A DNA stretch of 62,829 nucleotides from Nitrosomonas sp. Nm51 (GTDB lineage Bacteria > Pseudomonadota > Gammaproteobacteria > Burkholderiales > Nitrosomonadaceae). Where the stretch lies: NCBI RefSeq assembly GCF_900111165.1, contig NZ_FOGH01000014.1, forward strand, positions 1 to 62,829, written 5' to 3'. Every line of letters starts with the position of its first letter. Position 1 is the stretch's first letter. A model generated the notes under the pieces. That model worked only from the letters and a program-made list of their open reading frames with translations, searched no databases and was not told where the DNA came from. This document shows, in pieces, positions 1 to 10,315 of this stretch. A program made the translations under genes and the position numbers.

Positions 1-322
1 TTCGTTTGGTAATGGATAATCTGAATACCCATACGGGGGCATCGTTATATAAAACCTTTGAACCTTCTGAGGCGCGTCGTATTTTAGACAAGCTGAAGTT
101 TCACTATACGCCGAACATGGCAGCTGGTTGAATATGGCAGAGATTGAATTTAGTTTATTGTCCAGGCAGTGCATGAGTGATCGTATGGCGGACAGGCAAT
201 ATTTGACTCAGGAAGTAGACGCATGGGTAAAGCAAAGAAACATGAAAAACAGTGAAATGAACTGGCGCTTTACGACGGAAGATGCCCGCATTAAATTAAA
301 ATATCTTTATCCGTCATTTTAA
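1..322 (+). pseudogene. IS630-type transposase, 3' part, frameshifted
   Basis: This is the C-terminal part of a DDE transposase of the IS630 family; the gene enters from the left edge of the window. The first frame (positions 3-125) reads VMDNLNTHTGASLYKTFEP and ends in a stop soon after TPNMAAG. The reading continues one frame over from about position 116 as W-LNMAEIEFSLLSRQCM to the stop at 320-322. Losing one A near 113-117 explains this: the family's usual TPKHGSWLNMAEIEF is restored if one A is put back. DNLNTH and NMAEIE carry the last catalytic Asp and Glu of the DDE set in this family. The copy is therefore inactive unless it uses programmed frameshifting, which has no obvious slippery run here. 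Family assignment is from motif memory and is fairly sure. Confidence 0.8.
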
Positions 323-341
323 GGTGGACGATGTACTAGGG

Positions 342-454
342 GGCTGGCACCTATTTTGGTCCTTTGCAGCGTTATCATTCGCTTATGTAGAGCGACTGCT
401 CCACGCTCGCTTCGCCTTGCCGAGGCCCTAAATGGGTGCCAGCTTATAGAGGTT
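342..454. repeat. Short element with 22-bp imperfect inverted ends
   Basis: The left arm begins GCTGGCACCTATTTTGG and the reverse complement of the right arm begins GCTGGCACCCATTTAGG. The arms match at about 18 of 22 positions and enclose roughly 70 bp with no open frame. It sits just after the broken IS630-type gene and before the 3' end of glnA. It could be a small non-autonomous element, the end of the IS, or a bidirectional terminator hairpin. No duplicated target site was recognised. Confidence 0.45.
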
Positions 455-538
455 CGCTAGTTGAGTACAGCCCTTAAGCCAAGGCAAATTTTAATCGACT
501 ATTTTTGATGAATTGTGCCGACACGGCATGACCACCGG

Positions 539-1948
539 CTACAGGCTGTAGTACATATCGAATTCTACAGGATGGGTTGTTGTACGCAGCAACCTGACTT
601 CTTCCATTTTAAGCTGAATATACGCATCAATCATATCGTGGGTAAATACACCGCCGCGAATAAGAAAATCACGATCCTGATCAAGATATGCCAGTGCTTC
701 ATCCAGTGCAGCACAGGTACTGGGTACTTTAGCCGCTTCCTCCGGTGGTAAATCATAGAGATTTTTGTCCATTGGATCGCCCGGATGAATTTTATTTTGA
801 ATACCATCCAGTCCAGCCATCATCAACGCAGTAAATGCCAGATACGGATTGGCAGTGGGGTCGGGAAAACGCACTTCAATTCGGCGGCCTTTGGGGCTGT
901 TCGAGTGCGGTATGCGGATCGCCGCAGAGCGATTGCTGGCCGAATAGGCCATGTTGACGGGCGCCTCAAATCCGGCAATCAACCGCTTGTAGGAATTTGT
1001 TCCGGGGTTGGTAATAGCGTTAAGTGCTTTGGCATGCTTCAGAATTCCGCCGATATAAAATAATGCGGTTTCCGACAAGCCCGCGTAGCCGTTACCGGAA
1101 AACAGATTCTCGCCATCTTTCCAGATCGATTGATGTACATGCATACCGGAACCATTATCGCCCACGATCGGCTTGGGCATGAATGTTGCTGTCTTGCCAT
1201 ACGAATGCGCAACATTATGCACAACGTATTTGAGTATCTGATTCCAGTCCGCGCGTTTTACCAGACTGTTAAAGCGCGTGCCAATTTCGCACTGGCCTGC
1301 AGTTGCAACCTCATGATGGTGTACTTCTACCGGGATGCCGAGCTGCTCCAGTGTCATGCACATCGTCGAACGTATATTCTGCAGTGAGTCCACCGGAGGA
1401 ACCGGAAAATATCCGCCCTTGATCGCGGGCCGGTGACCGATGTTGCCGCTATCGTATTTGATTACAGAACTCCATGCCGCTTCCTCGGATTCGATTTTAA
1501 CCGAACAACCGGACATATCGGTATGCCAGTACACGGAATCAAAAATAAAAAATTCCGGTTCGGGCCCAAAAAAGGCAATATCACCAATACCGGTTGACTT
1601 GAGATAAATTTCGCCACGTTTTGCCAGCGAGCGGGGATCACGGCTGTAACCTTTGCCGTCGGCCGGTTCAACCACATCGCACGTCATTATCAGCGTGGTA
1701 TCGTCCATAAACGGATCCATATTGGCTGTTTCGGGGTCCGGAACCAGAAGCATATCGGAGGCTTGTATGCTTTTCCATCCTGCAATCGATGAACCATCAA
1801 ATGGATGACCATCTTCAAATTTATCTGCATCAAAACTATGGGATGGAATAGTGACATGTTGCTCTTTTCCATTGGTATCGGTAAAGCGCAAATCAACAAA
1901 TTTAACTTTACTGTCTTGAATCAATTTCAAAACATCAGATACAGCCAT
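539..1948 (-). CDS. glnA: Glutamine synthetase, type I
   Basis: It makes glutamine from glutamate, ammonium and ATP in the cytoplasm and is the main entry of ammonium into organic nitrogen. The 469-residue length is that of GSI-beta enzymes. The beta-grasp N-terminal domain holds DGSSIAGW (about 51-58). Catalytic landmarks are EPEFFIF, the [12 protein letters not shown]/metal segment, NRSAAIRIP and the glutamate-binding EVRFPDP. The NLYDLPP segment near residue 397 carries the tyrosine that is adenylylated in this subclass, so GlnE control is expected. The start ATG has a GGAGAG ribosome site 5-6 bases upstream. No NtrB/NtrC genes follow. A sigma-70-like -10 box lies upstream (separate entry). 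Confidence 0.97.
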   Translation of the reverse strand: MAVSDVLKLIQDSKVKFVDLRFTDTNGKEQHVTIPSHSFDADKFEDGHPFDGSSIAGWKSIQASDMLLVPDPETANMDPFMDDTTLIMTCDVVEPADGKGYSRDPRSLAKRGEIYLKSTGIGDIAFFGPEPEFFIFDSVYWHTDMSGCSVKIESEEAAWSSVIKYDSGNIGHRPAIKGGYFPVPPVDSLQNIRSTMCMTLEQLGIPVEVHHHEVATAGQCEIGTRFNSLVKRADWNQILKYVVHNVAHSYGKTATFMPKPIVGDNGSGMHVHQSIWKDGENLFSGNGYAGLSETALFYIGGILKHAKALNAITNPGTNSYKRLIAGFEAPVNMAYSASNRSAAIRIPHSNSPKGRRIEVRFPDPTANPYLAFTALMMAGLDGIQNKIHPGDPMDKNLYDLPPEEAAKVPSTCAALDEALAYLDQDRDFLIRGGVFTHDMIDAYIQLKMEEVRLLRTTTHPVEFDMYYSL

Positions 1949-2003
1949 TTTTCTCTCCAGACACGCGTGGTTATAAAATCAAATAATAAAATCATTGAAC
2001 GGC

Positions 2004-2009
2004 ATTATA
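2004..2009 (-). promoter_or_regulatory. Possible -10 box for glnA
   Basis: Read on the minus strand, this is a perfect TATAAT hexamer about 55 bases upstream of the glnA start. The -35 position (about 17 bases further up) is poor. No clear sigma-54 GG-N10-GC site was recognised in the same stretch. The call is tentative. Confidence 0.35.
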
Positions 2010-2159
2010 TCAAACCGGCTAATCAGTCCTTTGAAGCTGTTTAACGTACGGCAAGGATGTGCGGTATATTGAATGATATGTGTGAATATATTCTGAGATA
2101 ATGCCATTATCTCATATTCATCCATAGCTTCGTTAATTCGATATTACACTGGAAAAAGA

Positions 2160-3620
2160 ATGGTGCCTTTCACACAGCCAAAAAAAATCGGTCTGATCAC
2201 GGGTGTTGGATTTTTAGTTTTTACCATCGTATCGCCGGCACCGGCAGCAATGTCGGAAGCGGCATGGCGCACTACTGGCGTGACCTTGTTACTGGCCATT
2301 TGGTGGGCCACCGAAGTTTTGCCAATACCGATAACTTCATTGTTGCCGATTCTTCTGTTCCCTGCACTGGGGATCATGTCTATTGAAGACAGTACCGCAC
2401 CCTATGCAGCGCCGGCAATTTTTCTGTTGATGGGCGGTTTTATTATTGCAACAGGTCTGGCCAAGTGGAATTTGCATCGCCGCATCGCTTTGAATATTCT
2501 AATTCGTGTTGGTGACAGTCCGGCAGCGCTTATTGCCGGTTTTATGGGCGCCACTGCGCTATTGTCGATGTGGGTCAGCAATACAGCCAGTACATTAATG
2601 ATGATACCGATCGCTTTATCGCTTGCCGGAGAAATGGTCAGGGACAAAATCGGGCAACATCATAAATTTATTCTTTGTCTGATTTTAGGTATAGCCTATT
2701 CCGCCAGTATCGGTGGATTGGGCACCATCATTGGCACCCCGCCCAATTTGTTTGTGGTCAGCTTTATGAAGCAGAATTACGCCATCGATATCAGTTTTGT
2801 TGACTGGATGTTATTCGGCATACCCGTTGTTATTATCATGACAACCGCGGCCTGGTGGGTATTGACTAAATGGGCCTTTGTTTTCGATCTGCAGGGTGAG
2901 CGCATTCCAGTGTCCGCTGTCAGTAACGCGCTAGAAAAGCTCGGCAAGCTGAGCCGGCCAGAGAAGCGTCTTACTTATGTTTTTGTGCTTGTCGCTTCAG
3001 CATGGATACTGCGTGTGCCGGTACAGGAACACTTTGAAATTATGCTGTGGCTGAACGATGCCATGATAGCGGTCGGTGGCGCGGTACTTTTATTCATTAT
3101 TCCTTCCGGCCAGACAACTTTGTCGGCTCGAGAAAAACCAACAGCGCTTATGGACTGGGAAAATGCCAGTCAAATACCCTGGGGCGTGCTGCTATTATTT
3201 GGCGGTGGTTTAAGCCTCGCCGCAGCCATCAAGAATACCGGTCTTGCCGTCTGGATCGGCGATGGCTTGTCCGGGTTGCCGCATCTGGATCTGATACTAA
3301 TGATGCTGATACTGGTAACACTGGTAATTTTTTTAACCGAACTGACCAGCAATACCGCTACAACCGCTACTTTGTTACCGATACTGGGGGTGTTGGCCGT
3401 ATCCAGCGGTATCGATCCCATGCTGTTGTTTGCACCTACAGCGATGGCCGCGAGTTGCGCTTTTATGTTGCCGGTCGCGACTGCACCGAACGCAGTCGTG
3501 TATTCAACAGGTCAGGTTACAATTTCGCAAATGGCCCGGGCAGGTTTTAAACTCAACCTTACCGCAATTCTTGTAGTAACAGGATTGTCCTATGCATTGA
3601 TTCCGTGGGTATTTGGATAA
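2160..3620 (+). CDS. SLC13/DASS family anion:sodium symporter
   Basis: This is a 486-residue polytopic inner-membrane protein of the divalent anion:Na+ symporter family (dicarboxylate, sulfate or phosphate uptake). About a dozen hydrophobic segments are visible. Family marks are the first SNTAST motif (WVSNTASTLMMIPIA, about 140-155), GGLGTIIGTPPNLF (about 185-198), LFGGGLSLA, and the second TSNTATTATLLPIL near 395-408. The paired SNT motifs bind Na+ and substrate carboxylates in characterised members. The substrate cannot be told from sequence. The start ATG is the first in frame, with GGAAAAAG just upstream. It is divergent from glnA and stands alone. Confidence 0.9.
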   Translation: MVPFTQPKKIGLITGVGFLVFTIVSPAPAAMSEAAWRTTGVTLLLAIWWATEVLPIPITSLLPILLFPALGIMSIEDSTAPYAAPAIFLLMGGFIIATGLAKWNLHRRIALNILIRVGDSPAALIAGFMGATALLSMWVSNTASTLMMIPIALSLAGEMVRDKIGQHHKFILCLILGIAYSASIGGLGTIIGTPPNLFVVSFMKQNYAIDISFVDWMLFGIPVVIIMTTAAWWVLTKWAFVFDLQGERIPVSAVSNALEKLGKLSRPEKRLTYVFVLVASAWILRVPVQEHFEIMLWLNDAMIAVGGAVLLFIIPSGQTTLSAREKPTALMDWENASQIPWGVLLLFGGGLSLAAAIKNTGLAVWIGDGLSGLPHLDLILMMLILVTLVIFLTELTSNTATTATLLPILGVLAVSSGIDPMLLFAPTAMAASCAFMLPVATAPNAVVYSTGQVTISQMARAGFKLNLTAILVVTGLSYALIPWVFG

Positions 3621-3690
3621 CTTCCTTAAAACCATATAAGAATGGCGCGTTTGGAATCCAGAGCACACAGGTTATAAATCACACTAATTC

Positions 3691-5490
3691 ATGTCGCATG
3701 CACTGAACATTCTGAAAGAAATTTTTGGATATCCGGCATTTCGGGGGCAGCAAGCGGATGTCATTACGCATCTTGCCAGTGGAAAAGACTGCCTGGTTTT
3801 GATGCCGACCGGCGGGGGCAAGTCGCTTTGCTATCAAATACCCGCATTAATGCGTAACGGTGTTGCAATTGTCGTTTCTCCCTTGATATCGCTGATGCAA
3901 AATCAGGTCGCAGCGCTCAACGAGGTTGGCGTCGATGCCGCCGTGCTGAATTCAGCGCTTCCGGCAGAAGAAGCACAGGCCGTCGAACAAAAGCTGCTGG
4001 CGTGTGATTACGATTTGCTTTATGTTGCGCCGGAACGCCTGCTGACCAGACGTTTTCTTGATCTGATCGCAAGAATTCCGCTGGCTTTATTCGCGATTGA
4101 TGAAGCCCATTGTGTCTCGCAATGGGGGCACGATTTTCGTCCCGAATACCGCCAGCTAAACGTTCTTCACACACGTTTTCCTAACGTGCCGCGAATTGCC
4201 TTGACAGCTACGGCCGATGCCGTTACGCGTGAGGAAATTATCGAACGGTTGGTTTTGTATGATGCCAAAATTTTTCTGTCCAGCTTTGACCGGCCCAATA
4301 TCCACTATCGGATAGTTGACAAAATAAACAGCAAGCAACAGCTGTTATCATTTATACAAACCGAGCATTTACATGATGCGGGCATTGTATATTGCCTGTC
4401 ACGAAAAAAAACAGAGGATACCGCCGCATGGTTAAACGTACACGGTATTACTGCGCTGCCCTATCATGCAGGAATGCGCCCGCATCAACGCGCGCTGAAT
4501 CAAGAGAAGTTTTTGCGTGAGGAAAACATTGTCATAGTTGCAACTGTCGCTTTTGGTATGGGTATTGATAAACCGGATGTCCGTTTTGTTGCGCACTTGG
4601 ATATGCCCAGAAGCATTGAAGGCTATTACCAGGAGACGGGGCGGGCCGGCCGGGATGGGCAAAAAGCCAGCGCTTGGATGGTCTATGGCCTGAATGATGT
4701 GATACAACAACGCCGTATGATCGAAGAATCTGAAGCGCAAGCCCAGTTCAAGCAGACCGCAACCAAAAAACTGGAAGCCATGCTGGCGTTATGTGAAACA
4801 ATAACCTGCCGCCGCGCTCATTTACTGGATTATTTTGGTGAATCAGCTACATTCACCAGCTGTGGTAATTGTGACATTTGTTTGAATCCCCCCGATTCCT
4901 GGGACGCCACTATTGCAGTGCAAAAAGCATTATCCTGCGTTTACCGTACCGGACAGCAGTTTGGTGCAGGTCATTTAATCGATGTTCTGCGCGGCAATCA
5001 TACAATACGCGTCATGCAGCGGAAGCACGATCATATTAGTACATTTGGAATAGGGCAGGATCTACCGGCCAAAACCTGGCGTGCAATTTTTAGGCAGCTG
5101 ATAGCGCTGGGCCTGTTAACAACGGACAGCGATGGTTATGGCGCTCTGTGCCTGACACGGGCTAGCCGCACCGTATTAAAGGGACAACAAAAAGTCTTTT
5201 TGCGTCGGCAATCTGAACACAAAAAACTCACACTCAAACAACAGCCTGTCAATGATTTTTCAATCCTTGATCAAGGCGCCCAACGGCTTTTGGATCAGCT
5301 ACGCAACTGGCGTGCGAAAACAGCCCGGGAACATGGAGTGCCTGCCTATGTCATTTTCCATGATGCGACTTTAAAGGAATTGGTGCGTTTGAGTCCGCAA
5401 ACCAAGGATGAATTGTTGCGTGTCACCGGTATCGGTACGCATAAACTGGATAAATACGGCGATCATCTAATTGAAATTTTGCGTAATTAA
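3691..5490 (+). CDS. recQ: ATP-dependent DNA helicase RecQ
   Basis: This is a 3'-5' superfamily 2 DNA helicase acting in recombination and stalled-fork repair. The 599-residue length matches full RecQ. In order: Q-motif and Walker [16 protein letters not shown] (about 39-53), DEAH box in [19 protein letters not shown] with the RecQ aromatic-rich loop (about 137-155), motif [12 protein letters not shown] (about 315-324), the RQC zinc site with four cysteines (C-R-R-A-H ... C-GNC-DIC, about 371-398), a winged helix, and a C-terminal HRDC domain (about 525-599). All catalytic residues looked for are present. It is a single gene with a 70-bp gap after the transporter gene. Confidence 0.97.
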   Translation: MSHALNILKEIFGYPAFRGQQADVITHLASGKDCLVLMPTGGGKSLCYQIPALMRNGVAIVVSPLISLMQNQVAALNEVGVDAAVLNSALPAEEAQAVEQKLLACDYDLLYVAPERLLTRRFLDLIARIPLALFAIDEAHCVSQWGHDFRPEYRQLNVLHTRFPNVPRIALTATADAVTREEIIERLVLYDAKIFLSSFDRPNIHYRIVDKINSKQQLLSFIQTEHLHDAGIVYCLSRKKTEDTAAWLNVHGITALPYHAGMRPHQRALNQEKFLREENIVIVATVAFGMGIDKPDVRFVAHLDMPRSIEGYYQETGRAGRDGQKASAWMVYGLNDVIQQRRMIEESEAQAQFKQTATKKLEAMLALCETITCRRAHLLDYFGESATFTSCGNCDICLNPPDSWDATIAVQKALSCVYRTGQQFGAGHLIDVLRGNHTIRVMQRKHDHISTFGIGQDLPAKTWRAIFRQLIALGLLTTDSDGYGALCLTRASRTVLKGQQKVFLRRQSEHKKLTLKQQPVNDFSILDQGAQRLLDQLRNWRAKTAREHGVPAYVIFHDATLKELVRLSPQTKDELLRVTGIGTHKLDKYGDHLIEILRN

Positions 5491-5844
5491 TGTGTAATGC
5501 TTCAACATGTCTGAGGCTGGTTGTATAGGTAGTTTTTCTCCTAACGATCATAGACAAGCCGGTTTTATTTGCCAAGCTAACCGAGAACCGAGACATGCAG
5601 ATATGGCTTGTATTGGTTTGTTATAGGCTAAAAAACAACAATTATGTTGCGCAAAAGCAACATTTGGTTTGTTTTCTGCAAAAAAAAGATTCGTTTTTCT
5701 TGCAGGAATGCAATGTGTTGTGCAAAATCCATCCATACCTTCCCGGATTGGGAGGTCAAAAGAAAAGCGGGGTGCATTCCACCGGAACAAAGTTGGGTTT
5801 ATTGTTGACCCCCAGTCGTTTTAACATTAAAGGAGAACTTCCCT
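5491..5844 (+). promoter_or_regulatory. Porin leader region with two hairpins
   Basis: This 354-bp spacer lies ahead of the porin gene and has no convincing ORF. It holds TGTTGC-N6-GCAACA at 5645-5662 and a second inverted repeat at 5676-5705 (CTGCAA ... TTGCAG arms, A-rich on one side and T-rich on the other, TTCG in the loop). Both would fold in the transcript leader. A strong AAAGGAGAA ribosome site sits at 5829-5838. The hairpins may act in attenuation or small-RNA control, but that is inference. Confidence 0.4.
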
Positions 5845-7074
5845 ATGAAGAAGAAGCTTATTTCGTTAGCAGTTGCCGGTGCGCTTGCAACACCAATGGT
5901 TGCATCAGCACAAGGAACCAATGTAACCATGTTCGGTAGTGTCCAGGCGGAATATTCTACTATTGATTTCGATGGTATGACCAGTCAAGCCCAGATTGGC
6001 GATGAGGCAGGCCGTTCAAGATGGGGTGTGCATGTTGTTGAACAGCTCGGTGGTGGACTGAAGGCAAAAGCCCATTTGGAATTCGGTTTCAATACCGGCA
6101 ATGGTGATATAGGCATTGCCCGTGAACGCTGGGTAGCATTGGCTAATGACGCTTGGGGTGAAGTTAAATTCGGCCGCGTTCAGTCTCCATTCAAGGACTT
6201 TGCTGGCGGTCAAACGATTGATCCATTCGCGTACACAACGCTCCAGGCAGCGGGTAGCGGTGGCACCATGACTGCATCAGCAAATGGTATGGGATCAGGC
6301 GCCCAGGGATTTGTAAACAGCGCCGCCCGTTATGATTCTCCAACTGTAGAAGGCTTTTCATTTGCAGCGCTGTTGATGCCGGGTGACTCCAATAACCTCG
6401 ATCCTATACTGGGTGGCGGCATCTCAAATTCAAGCAACTTTACTCCCAACAGCACAAGCGGTGGCGAAGATGGCGAATGGGATTTCCAGATCGCCGGTAA
6501 ATATGAAGCGAATATAGCCGATCATAACTTTGGCGTATTCGGCGGTTACTCAAGGGATAATATCAGTACAAACCAGCGCGCATTTCAGGGTATCGGCGCG
6601 GATGACGAAGAAGTCTGGCGTGGCGGTGCTACCTGGAGCTTCATGGGTTTCCGTCTGAGCGGCCAGTATGAAAACATCAATAACGCCAGCATCAACGGTG
6701 CGGCTTCTTGTACTACCGCAGCGGCATTGGGCGGTACAGCATTGAGCGGCGCGAATAGTGGCGGACGCGGACAATGTAACTCAGCCATGAACGTGAATGG
6801 TGACGGGCATCTCTGGTTTGTGGGTGGCGAGTATGAAATAGGCAATACCCGCCTGCTGGCACAAGGGGGTATGGGTGAAGCCGATGCGACAACACAGGGT
6901 GCGAAACGTGAAATCAGTACCTTTACAGTAGGTGCAATCCACAATCTGAGCAAACGTTCAAGCCTTTTCGGTGGTTACCAGCGTAACATGATCGATAATG
7001 ATAGCAGTACGCTTGCGCAAAACATATTTAAAGACAGCAACGTGTATACTGTGGGTTTGCGCCACAACTTCTAA
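5845..7074 (+). CDS. Gram-negative trimeric porin
   Basis: This is an outer-membrane general diffusion porin of the betaproteobacterial type, 409 residues. A typical signal peptide MKKKLISLAVAGALATPMVASA precedes QGTNVTMFGSVQAEY, the usual first beta strand. Alternating strand patterns run through the protein, an RERWVALANDAWGEVKFGR segment is characteristic of the family, and the last residues VYTVGLRHNF end in the C-terminal Phe needed by the BAM assembly machinery. A strong Shine-Dalgarno and a strong terminator suggest high expression as a single-gene unit. Substrate preference cannot be read from the sequence. Confidence 0.95.
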   Translation: MKKKLISLAVAGALATPMVASAQGTNVTMFGSVQAEYSTIDFDGMTSQAQIGDEAGRSRWGVHVVEQLGGGLKAKAHLEFGFNTGNGDIGIARERWVALANDAWGEVKFGRVQSPFKDFAGGQTIDPFAYTTLQAAGSGGTMTASANGMGSGAQGFVNSAARYDSPTVEGFSFAALLMPGDSNNLDPILGGGISNSSNFTPNSTSGGEDGEWDFQIAGKYEANIADHNFGVFGGYSRDNISTNQRAFQGIGADDEEVWRGGATWSFMGFRLSGQYENINNASINGAASCTTAAALGGTALSGANSGGRGQCNSAMNVNGDGHLWFVGGEYEIGNTRLLAQGGMGEADATTQGAKREISTFTVGAIHNLSKRSSLFGGYQRNMIDNDSSTLAQNIFKDSNVYTVGLRHNF

Positions 7075-7091
7075 GATCAATCGGTCGCAAC

Positions 7092-7119
7092 AAAAAAGGC
7101 ACCTTAGGGTGCCTTTTTT
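7092..7119 (+). terminator. Rho-independent terminator of the porin gene
   Basis: The stem GGCACC / GGTGCC with a 4-base loop is flanked by A6 on the left and T6 on the right. It starts 18 bases after the porin stop codon. The A and T tracts make it able to work in both directions. Confidence 0.9.
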
Positions 7120-7178
7120 GTTTGCTGGCAGAATAGTTCTGATCTCTGATGACAATTAGCGTTACGAAATCTTGGGAA

Positions 7179-7202
7179 GTCCTTATAGAGGTCCTTATAG
7201 AG
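7179..7202. repeat. Two tandem copies of a 12-mer
   Basis: GTCCTTATAGAG is present twice, head to tail, about 55 bases ahead of the DUF1624 gene. The copies are identical. It could be a regulator-binding pair or a slippage product; nothing distinguishes these. Confidence 0.6.
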
Positions 7203-7255
7203 GATTCTAGGTTTAATTGTAAGAAATCTCAGGCTTAGTCTGAACACAGCAAACC

Positions 7256-8368
7256 ATGATCAAAACATTGGATAAAAGCCAGAACCGGATTGCTGCGATT
7301 GACTGGATGCGTGGTATCGTCATGATATTGATGGCGCTGGATCATGCGTCCGGTTTTTTTAACGAAGGGCGGCTGTTTACTGATTCGGTTTTGTTGTATG
7401 AAAACGGTGATAGTCTGGCAACCGGTCAGTTTTTGACCCGCTGGATCACGCATGTCTGCGCGCCGACGTTTATTTTTTTAACGGGCACCTCCATAGCCGT
7501 CAGTCATGCGCAGCGTCTGCAGCAGGGAATGACGCAAATCGAAATTGACCGGGAATTACGGATTCGTGGTGCTTTTATAGCATTGCTCGATATTTGCGTT
7601 TTTTCGCTGGCCTCGGGAAAACCTGTGCTGCAGGTTTTATATGCGATTGGCGTCAGCATGATGTTAATGGTGTGGATCAGCCGGATGCGTGTATGGATTA
7701 TTTTGTTTCTGGCGCTGGTTATTCTGGCGGGTAACGAGTGGTTGTTAACAGCACTCTGGAAACCCGGCGGCGATGTTCCGCTGTGGCTGGCGCTGACATT
7801 TGCGCCGGTTTTTACCGGTGCTTATTCCGTTTTGTATCCCGTAATGCCGTGGCTGGCGATGATGATGCTGGGCTGGGTATTTGGTAAATGGCTGCTATCG
7901 GCGCCGAATGATCTATTGCTTGTCAGGCGTATGTTATTGGTCTGTGGCTGCATTGCGTTAGCGTTTTTTGTCGTGATTCGTATTCTTGACGGTTACGGCA
8001 ATATGTATATGCAGCTAGAAGGTAACTCCATTGTGCAGTGGCTGCATGTCAGTAAATATCCGCCCAGCCTGGCCTATACCTTGCTGGAATTGGGGCTAAT
8101 GGCTATTATACTCGCCGTTTTAATATGGCTTGAATCCATTACTGGTGTGCGACGAAACGGTCTCGTACTGGTGTTCGGGCAGACAGCGTTGTTCTTCTAT
8201 CTCGCACATTTTGCCACATTGGCAATACTGAGGCTTGCGTTCGAACGCGGCGGTCTTGAAACGACTTATCTGATGACGGTCCTGGCTTTGCTGATGCTTT
8301 ATCCCATTTGCCGGGTTTTTCGTCATATCAAGTGGCAAAACCCGCAAAGTATATTGCGTTTTATGTGA
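7256..8368 (+). CDS. DUF1624 / HGSNAT-like membrane acyltransferase
   Basis: This is a 370-residue inner-membrane protein with about 9-10 hydrophobic segments. The N-terminal block R-I-A-A-I-D-WMRGIVMILMALDHASGFF (about 11-33) is the mark of DUF1624, related to the catalytic domain of heparan-alpha-glucosaminide N-acetyltransferase and to OpgC-like transmembrane acyltransferases. The H-A and following THVCAPTFIFLTGTSIAVS segments are also typical. A role in acylating a surface glycan is plausible by family only; no substrate can be named. It stands alone, about 50 bp before the pilH-like gene. Confidence 0.8.
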   Translation: MIKTLDKSQNRIAAIDWMRGIVMILMALDHASGFFNEGRLFTDSVLLYENGDSLATGQFLTRWITHVCAPTFIFLTGTSIAVSHAQRLQQGMTQIEIDRELRIRGAFIALLDICVFSLASGKPVLQVLYAIGVSMMLMVWISRMRVWIILFLALVILAGNEWLLTALWKPGGDVPLWLALTFAPVFTGAYSVLYPVMPWLAMMMLGWVFGKWLLSAPNDLLLVRRMLLVCGCIALAFFVVIRILDGYGNMYMQLEGNSIVQWLHVSKYPPSLAYTLLELGLMAIILAVLIWLESITGVRRNGLVLVFGQTALFFYLAHFATLAILRLAFERGGLETTYLMTVLALLMLYPICRVFRHIKWQNPQSILRFM

Positions 8369-8418
8369 TTCCGGGTTTAGACTGTTGATGACTGATCGCG
8401 TCTTATGAAACTAACATC

Positions 8419-8784
8419 ATGACAATTAGAAAAATTTTGGTCGTCGACGATTCGCCCACAGAACGGCATCTGCTGTCCGGCATTTTAACCAAGCATGGTT
8501 ATCAGGTAATCATAGCTGAAGATGGCGAACAAGCGATCTCCAGGGCAAGAGCGGAACAGCCTGATCTCGTGCTGATGGATGTGGTGATGCCGGGGATCAA
8601 CGGTTTTCAGGTAACGCGTATGTTTATTAAGGATCAGTCGCTTGAGCATATTCCGGTTATCATCTGCAGCACAAAAGGGCAAGAAATTGACAAAATATGG
8701 GGGTTGCGTCAGGGAGCCAGGGATTATATCGCCAAACCTGTAGTCGCAGCGGAATTGTTGCAGAAAATTTCACGGTTGAATTAG
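8419..8784 (+). CDS. pilH: Stand-alone response regulator, PilH/PilG type
   Basis: This is a 121-residue receiver-only CheY-like protein. The acidic pocket is VVDDSPTE, the phospho-acceptor Asp lies in LVLMDVVMPGINGFQ (about 54), the Thr/Ser switch in VIICSTKG and the Lys in YIAKPV. The body resembles PilH/PilG of the Pil-Chp twitching-motility pathway more than chemotaxis CheY. A CheW-like gene starts 8 bp downstream. No chemoreceptor (pilJ) or kinase (chpA) follows here, so these two may act with partners elsewhere. PilH versus PilG cannot be settled. Confidence 0.8.
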   Translation: MTIRKILVVDDSPTERHLLSGILTKHGYQVIIAEDGEQAISRARAEQPDLVLMDVVMPGINGFQVTRMFIKDQSLEHIPVIICSTKGQEIDKIWGLRQGARDYIAKPVVAAELLQKISRLN

Positions 8785-8792
8785 ATAACGTT

Positions 8793-9293
8793 ATGACCAC
8801 GGCAAAGAATCAACAAAATGAACACGGTGCGCAGAATACCGGTTCAACCGGCATGTCAGCGACGGTACTCGGCTTGTTGATAGGGGAAGCACGTTATCTG
8901 GTACCTATGAAAGAAATTGGCGAAGTGGTTCAGGTATCCGAAGTTGTGCCGGTGCCGTATACACAGCTCTGGTTTCTGGGCATTATCAATGCGCATGGCC
9001 ATCTGTTCGGAATTACTGACCTAGGTGTGTATTTAAGCGGGAAGTTGGAATCGTTCGGCGCGAAATCCCGTATCCTGCTGCTAGCAAACAGCTACAAAAT
9101 GAACTGCGGTTTTATGGTGCCGACTTTGCTTGGTATTCGCAGTTTGTCCGAATTTGAGCCGGAACAAATGAACAGCGGAGAACTGCGTAACGGTGTGACG
9201 CATATTTACCGGGATAAGGAAGGAAGGCAGTGGTTTGGACTTGACTTGGGTTCGCTTATCCGGGAAAAGCGGTTTCTGCAGATTGAGCGCTGA
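8793..9293 (+). CDS. pilI: CheW-domain coupling protein, PilI-like
   Basis: This is a 166-residue protein with one CheW domain from about residue 30 (VLGLLIGEARYLVPMKEIGEVV, then WFLGIINAHGHLFGITDLG) to about 160. CheW/PilI proteins link receptors to a CheA/ChpA kinase. A longer frame opens at 8697 inside the pilH gene, but that start would overlap pilH by 88 bp and adds a non-homologous tail. The ATG at 8793, 8 bp after the pilH stop, is chosen. The first 25 residues are polar and probably flexible. Only pilH and pilI of the pathway are present. Confidence 0.8.
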   Translation: MTTAKNQQNEHGAQNTGSTGMSATVLGLLIGEARYLVPMKEIGEVVQVSEVVPVPYTQLWFLGIINAHGHLFGITDLGVYLSGKLESFGAKSRILLLANSYKMNCGFMVPTLLGIRSLSEFEPEQMNSGELRNGVTHIYRDKEGRQWFGLDLGSLIREKRFLQIER

Positions 9294-9331
9294 GCGTAGA
9301 CTGCTGGTCGCGAATCAAACAGCGTAAGTGA

Positions 9332-10270
<939 letters not shown>

Positions 10271-10315
10271 GTTATCCGTGTCTGTAAATCAGATGCAAGG
10301 TCAAACACGCCAGTT

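Noticed and set aside
1948..2160. Sigma-54/NtrC promoter for glnA
   Set aside because: No GG-N10-GC pair with good flanks was found in the glnA-transporter spacer.
3047..3550. A 167-codon plus-strand frame
   Set aside because: It lies entirely inside the SLC13 transporter gene in another frame.
5645..5662. TGTTGC-N6-GCAACA considered as a third Zur-like operator
   Set aside because: The half sites are in the opposite order and the spacing is 6, not 3, so it does not match GCAAC-N3-GTTGC.
5595..5939. A 114-codon plus-strand frame
   Set aside because: It crosses the porin ribosome site and signal peptide in another frame.
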